This document shows positions 12,866 through 14,871 of a stretch of DNA of 14,871 nucleotides, one piece after another. This stretch comes from Nanobdellota archaeon. GTDB lineage: Archaea; Nanobdellota; Nanobdellia; Pacearchaeales; GW2011-AR1. The position numbers and the translations under genes were made by a program. Location of the stretch: contig JAHJRR010000024.1 in the NCBI GenBank assembly GCA_018830685.1, positions 1 to 14,871 of the forward strand, in the 5' to 3' direction. Positions within the stretch are counted from its first letter, which is position 1. Every line of letters starts with the position of its first letter. The notes beneath the pieces are model-generated. The model saw only the letters and a program-made list of their open reading frames with translations. It was not told the DNA's origin and made no database searches.

Positions 12866-13441
12866 TTAAATTTCCATAAACTCGCTTTTATATCTCTTCT
12901 CTCTGATTCTTTTAACAATCAAAAGAGAAACTATCAAAATAGAGAAAGCAATGAGTCCATAAACCGCGTAACTCTCTCCTGTTTTTTTGGAATCGCCCTC
13001 ACTTTTTATATCTTTTGGGTTTAAGTTTATTGTTTGAAATGTTAAGGAATTCGTCCCCCCTTCCTCTACCTGCACGCTTTCATCAGTATCAGAGTCACTT
13101 ACTTCTTCCCGTTTATTCTCCTCCTTAGGCACATAATTTTCGGGTTCCATTCCGACATCTCCTCCTTCATTCTCTGTACCAACACACGCAAGCCCTTGAG
13201 ATTTTATATTATTCAGCGTAACATCTCCAATTCCATTAACTTCTATCATCTCATCAAGCGTTTCAAATTCATTAGTCTCTCTATAATCAATAATTGCCTG
13301 AGCTTTTGCGGGACCAATCCCGTAAAGTGTATCAAGCTCAGAAACCGATGCAATATTAACATCAACTTGACCAGAGTCACATAATGCAAAAACACTTCCA
13401 ATCAAGAACACAAACAAAAAAAACAAAATAGCATTCTTCAT
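12866..13441 (-). CDS. Exported, membrane-anchored ComEA-like helix-hairpin-helix DNA-binding protein
   Basis: 191 residues from the ATG at 13441, chosen because a TATA box lies 26 nt upstream; an in-frame ATG at 13456 would add MPKLF. Residues 1-19 are a signal peptide (…GSVFA). Residues 28-80 are a ComEA-type tandem helix-hairpin-helix: VNIASVSELDTLYGIGPAKAQAI, then EMIEVNGIGDVTLNNI, with both GIG hairpins intact. HhH domains bind DNA backbone without sequence preference. A polar acidic linker (88-155) leads to a membrane helix at 159-177 and a basic cytoplasmic end. The HhH therefore faces outside, tethered by the C-terminus; bacterial ComEA instead uses an N-terminal anchor. The upstream neighbour is a PD-(D/E)XK nuclease and the downstream one is the 164-residue protein. 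A DNA-capture role is inferred. Confidence 0.82.
   Translation of the reverse strand: MKNAILFFLFVFLIGSVFALCDSGQVDVNIASVSELDTLYGIGPAKAQAIIDYRETNEFETLDEMIEVNGIGDVTLNNIKSQGLACVGTENEGGDVGMEPENYVPKEENKREEVSDSDTDESVQVEEGGTNSLTFQTINLNPKDIKSEGDSKKTGESYAVYGLIAFSILIVSLLIVKRIREKRYKSEFMEI
12886..12894 (-). promoter_or_regulatory. TATA box inside the HhH gene for the 164-residue gene
   Basis: GATATAAAA on the minus strand is centred 25 nt before the ATG at 12865. It falls in codons encoding RYKS at the C-terminus of the HhH protein, so the box must satisfy both coding and promoter constraints. Confidence 0.5.
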
Positions 13442-13462
13442 AAATAACTTCGGCAAGAGATA

Positions 13463-13471
13463 ATTTTAAGG
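13463..13471 (-). promoter_or_regulatory. TATA box of the HhH gene, overlapping the nuclease stop
   Basis: CCTTAAAAT on the minus strand is centred 26 nt before the ATG at 13441. It overlaps the TAA stop of the upstream nuclease gene. Confidence 0.55.
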
Positions 13472-14017
13472 TTTATTGTACTTCTCACCATATTTCTCTT
13501 TGAAGTCATCATACTTAATCTCAATCTTCCTTCCATTCTGAATCGCCCGCGCAATCCAAATTTCAGAGAAAACTCCCCTCTGTAAATAGAAAGCACATTT
13601 CTCTTTTTCTTCTTTAGACAACAATCCGTTTACCTTAACCTCAACGCCGATAACACTATACAATCCACTATGAACCTGTTTAATAGAAATAAAATCGGGG
13701 AACCCTGTACCGATAACCATTGCCTTACTAAAAGGATTATACTTCCTCTTCGCCTGAACTACCGCTCCTTTTTCAAGGTCAATATTATTATTCCATTTAT
13801 CAACAAATCTCCCTTTCTCCTCTAAATCCTTTCTAACCTTTAACTCGAAACTTGCACCTTTCGCTCGAGAAGTTTTACCTTTCTTTACTTCTGATTTTTT
13901 CTTAGATGTTGAAATTTTCCCACTTTTATCTCCCCAATCCGTTTCATATTCTTCACTCCCAGCCTTTCGAATCATCTCCATGATTTTATCTTTATTTTCT
14001 TTATCAACTCTTCTCAT
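13466..14017 (-). CDS. PD-(D/E)XK-fold nuclease, Hjc/VRR-NUC-like
   Basis: 183 residues, no signal peptide. The catalytic core looks intact: RAKGASFELKVRKDLEEKG supplies E58, GTGFPDFISI supplies D108, and GVEVKVNG supplies E126-x-K128, the classic E...PD...ExK order of Holliday-junction-resolvase-like and VRR-NUC nucleases. The end (FYLQRGVFSEIWIARA) matches the later helix and strand of the fold. The first 50 residues are very Lys-rich, likely a DNA- or RNA-contacting extension. Whether it cuts Holliday junctions, flaps or linear DNA cannot be read from sequence. A TATA box 26 nt upstream supports the start. It directly precedes the HhH surface-protein gene, but that gene has its own promoter. 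Confidence 0.8.
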   Translation of the reverse strand: MRRVDKENKDKIMEMIRKAGSEEYETDWGDKSGKISTSKKKSEVKKGKTSRAKGASFELKVRKDLEEKGRFVDKWNNNIDLEKGAVVQAKRKYNPFSKAMVIGTGFPDFISIKQVHSGLYSVIGVEVKVNGLLSKEEKEKCAFYLQRGVFSEIWIARAIQNGRKIEIKYDDFKEKYGEKYNKP

Positions 14018-14038
14018 TTACCAATAAATTCAAAGAAC

Positions 14039-14048
14039 TATAAAAATA
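14039..14048 (-). promoter_or_regulatory. TATA box of the PD-(D/E)XK nuclease gene
   Basis: TATTTTTATA on the minus strand, centred 26 nt before the ATG at 14017. Confidence 0.55.
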
Positions 14049-14115
14049 TATTTGATATAACAACAATTCAAAAAGTAAATGAACAAGAATGAAAACGATT
14101 TTACTAGGTTAATTA

Positions 14116-14130
14116 CGAGCCGAAGGCGAG
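14116..14130. repeat. Short hairpin CGAGCC-GAA-GGCGAG with tandem G-A pairs
   Basis: The arms pair C-G, G-A, A-G, G-C, C-G, C-G around a GAA loop. The G-A/A-G core is the same as in the hairpin at 12288-12322. It is a local GC-rich island in AT-rich intergenic DNA. Confidence 0.4.
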
Positions 14131-14161
14131 CGGATTTTATTATACCCCTCATAGAAAATTA

Positions 14162-14195
14162 AATTTAATTGAGTCTTCGGCGACTTCGTTAAATT
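14162..14195. repeat. Long intergenic hairpin with TTCGGC loop
   Basis: AATTTAA (14162-14168) pairs with TTAAATT (14189-14195), and AGTC (14172-14175) pairs with GACT (14182-14185), around loop TTCGGC. The 3-nt joins TTG and TCG give two G-U wobbles and one mismatch. The 251-nt gap 14018-14269 otherwise holds promoters and no gene I can support. Confidence 0.55.
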
Positions 14196-14239
14196 CCGAT
14201 GTTATGTCTAATTTTGTTCTAAACTTCTAGATACATAAA

Positions 14240-14247
14240 TTTATTAA
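14240..14247 (+). promoter_or_regulatory. TATA box of the frameshifted small gene
   Basis: TTTATTAA is centred about 26 nt before the ATG at 14270. It shows that the gene starts well before the frameshift. Confidence 0.55.
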
Positions 14248-14269
14248 TATTTCTTTAACTCAATGATTT

Positions 14270-14571
14270 ATGACTCAAAATATTCCCCTACAAAAATTAT
14301 ACGATGCTTTAATAACCGAATTCCCTAAATATATACATAATCCTCAATTATTCCAGCAAGATTTTTGGATGTTTTAAAACAAGATTCTATACGCACCAGA
14401 ACTTTACAAGAATTAATTTCTCAGGAAGAATTAGAATTTCAATTAAATCGAAATTTTCCTCTAGATGATTTTCTCCATGGTACTAGAGAATATTTAAAAC
14501 ATTTGGGAGCTCCCAAAAAAGAAGCTGAAAAATTTGAAAGGAAATATTCTGAGAAAGATTTACTGTTTTAA
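14270..14571 (+). pseudogene. Small hypothetical gene interrupted by a 1-nt frameshift
   Basis: The ATG at 14270, with a TATA box 26 nt upstream, opens a frame (MTQNIPLQKL, YDALITEFPK, YIHNPQLFQQ, DF) that stops at a TAA at 14374. The next frame, from TTG at 14365, continues as LDVLKQDSIRTRTLQELI and ends at 14571 in SEKDLLF. Adding one T to the T5 run at 14362-14366 would join them into a soluble protein of about 100 residues. The two halves have matching style (charged, amphipathic helices, no membrane segment). Possible causes are a homopolymer sequencing or assembly error, a true inactivating mutation, or slippage during expression. I do not recognise the family. The second half alone lacks an upstream promoter at the right distance. 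Confidence 0.65.
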
Positions 14572-14588
14572 TGAAGTAAAATAAAACT

Positions 14589-14607
14589 CAAAATCCTTTG
14601 GATTTTG
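14589..14607. terminator. Perfect hairpin CAAAATCC-TTT-GGATTTTG after the frameshifted gene
   Basis: An 8-bp perfect stem with a TTT loop lies in the 70-nt gap between the frameshifted gene and the convergent DUF1931 gene. It probably marks the 3' ends of both. It is followed by CCCC rather than a T-run on the plus strand, so an intrinsic terminator mechanism is uncertain. Confidence 0.45.
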
Positions 14608-14641
14608 CCCCGCCAAAGCTCGGACTTCTCTAAACCCCCAG

Positions 14642-14827
14642 TTACAAATCCCGCGCTTGTAACGTCCGTCGCCCGTTCGCCTTTGCTCTTTTTATAGCAT
14701 CTACCAAGATTTCTTCAGTCTTTCTTTCAAGTGCAGTTTCAACTTCATCAGCAACACTAGAAATCGAATTCTCTTTATCCAACTCCTTCACAACCTTTCT
14801 GACATTTGATTTAACTATAAGTACCAC
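14642..14827 (-). CDS. DUF1931 single histone-fold protein
   Basis: 61 residues starting at GTG. It matches the DUF1931 histone-fold family of archaea: LIVKSNVRKVVKEL, then SSVADEVETALERKTEEILVDAIKRAKANGRRTLQARDL. The NGRRTLQARDL ending is the loop seen in histones (GRKTIKAEDI), but the protein stops there, without the third helix of HMf-type histones. This short form is typical of DUF1931 proteins and is not a truncation. It likely dimerises and binds DNA as a chromatin-like or regulatory protein, though DUF1931 function is not well established. The GTG start is supported by a TATA box (14849-14857) 26 nt upstream. It is convergent with the frameshifted gene. Confidence 0.85.
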   Translation of the reverse strand: MVLIVKSNVRKVVKELDKENSISSVADEVETALERKTEEILVDAIKRAKANGRRTLQARDL

Positions 14828-14848
14828 GATACAGAGAACAAGACTGGG

Positions 14849-14857
14849 TTTTTATTT
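14849..14857 (-). promoter_or_regulatory. TATA box of the DUF1931 gene
   Basis: AAATAAAAA on the minus strand is centred 26 nt before the GTG start, and supports that non-ATG start. Confidence 0.5.
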
Positions 14858-14871
14858 CTTACTCAAGCCCA

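Noticed and set aside
13442-13456. Longer HhH-protein start at 13456 (MPKLF…)
   Set aside because: It would leave only about 11 nt between the TATA box and the start. The ATG at 13441 gives the 26-nt spacing seen elsewhere and a cleaner signal peptide.
14079-14162. 27-codon frame (MNKNENDFTR…) in the gap 14018-14269
   Set aside because: Its middle is encoded by the G-A hairpin, giving a TSRRRAD run. It is short, with only a weak TATA match upstream; more likely chance.
14642-14827. Calling the right-end gene a truncated HMf-type archaeal histone
   Set aside because: Sequence and natural length fit DUF1931 proteins, which end at the RDL motif, so no truncation needs to be assumed.

Overview
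This window looks like a piece of an AT-rich archaeal chromosome, most likely from a small-genome DPANN lineage (Nanoarchaeota/Woesearchaeota/Pacearchaeota-like). The evidence is a PCNA clamp, a primase that joins a PriS catalytic domain to a PriL-C-terminal-like domain, a DUF1931 histone-fold protein, an AbrB/PIN toxin-antitoxin pair, and archaeal TATA boxes. No rRNA, tRNA, CRISPR array or transposase was seen. The lineage is inferred from gene content, not from a marker tree.

Layout. Positions 1-150 hold a possible left-edge gene start and the T-rich 3' end of the first surface gene. Positions 151-5038 hold two large secreted proteins on the minus strand: a beta-helix/Ig/two-lobe protein, and a dockerin + CARDB + Cys-rich protein with a nearly identical internal duplication. 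A small unknown gene follows (5177-5443, plus). Next is the replication pair: pcna (minus) and priS (plus), divergent from an 85-nt intergenic region. A vapBC module follows (7830-8463), with a palindrome just upstream of its TATA box. Positions 8536-12162 hold two membrane-anchored surface proteins that share a Cys-rich domain, with an unknown minus-strand gene between them. After a convergent intergenic region with hairpins comes a minus-strand group, 12371-14017: a PD-(D/E)XK nuclease, an exported ComEA-like helix-hairpin-helix membrane protein and a conserved-looking cytoplasmic protein. The right end has a structured intergenic region, a small gene broken by a 1-nt frameshift (14270-14571), and a DUF1931 gene.

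Gene expression. Thirteen genes have a TATA-like box centred 25-27 nt before the start codon, which implies leaderless mRNAs. The internal cistron vapC instead has a GGAGG Shine-Dalgarno, and the beta-helix gene appears to have a leader of about 60 nt. This pattern was used to choose starts for the 424/422-codon surface gene and the HhH gene.

Functional themes. There are three: replication (sliding clamp and fused primase), a cell-surface interaction repertoire (four secreted or anchored proteins, fitting an ectosymbiotic or scavenging lifestyle), and possibly extracellular DNA handling (HhH surface protein next to a nuclease). The last is inference only.
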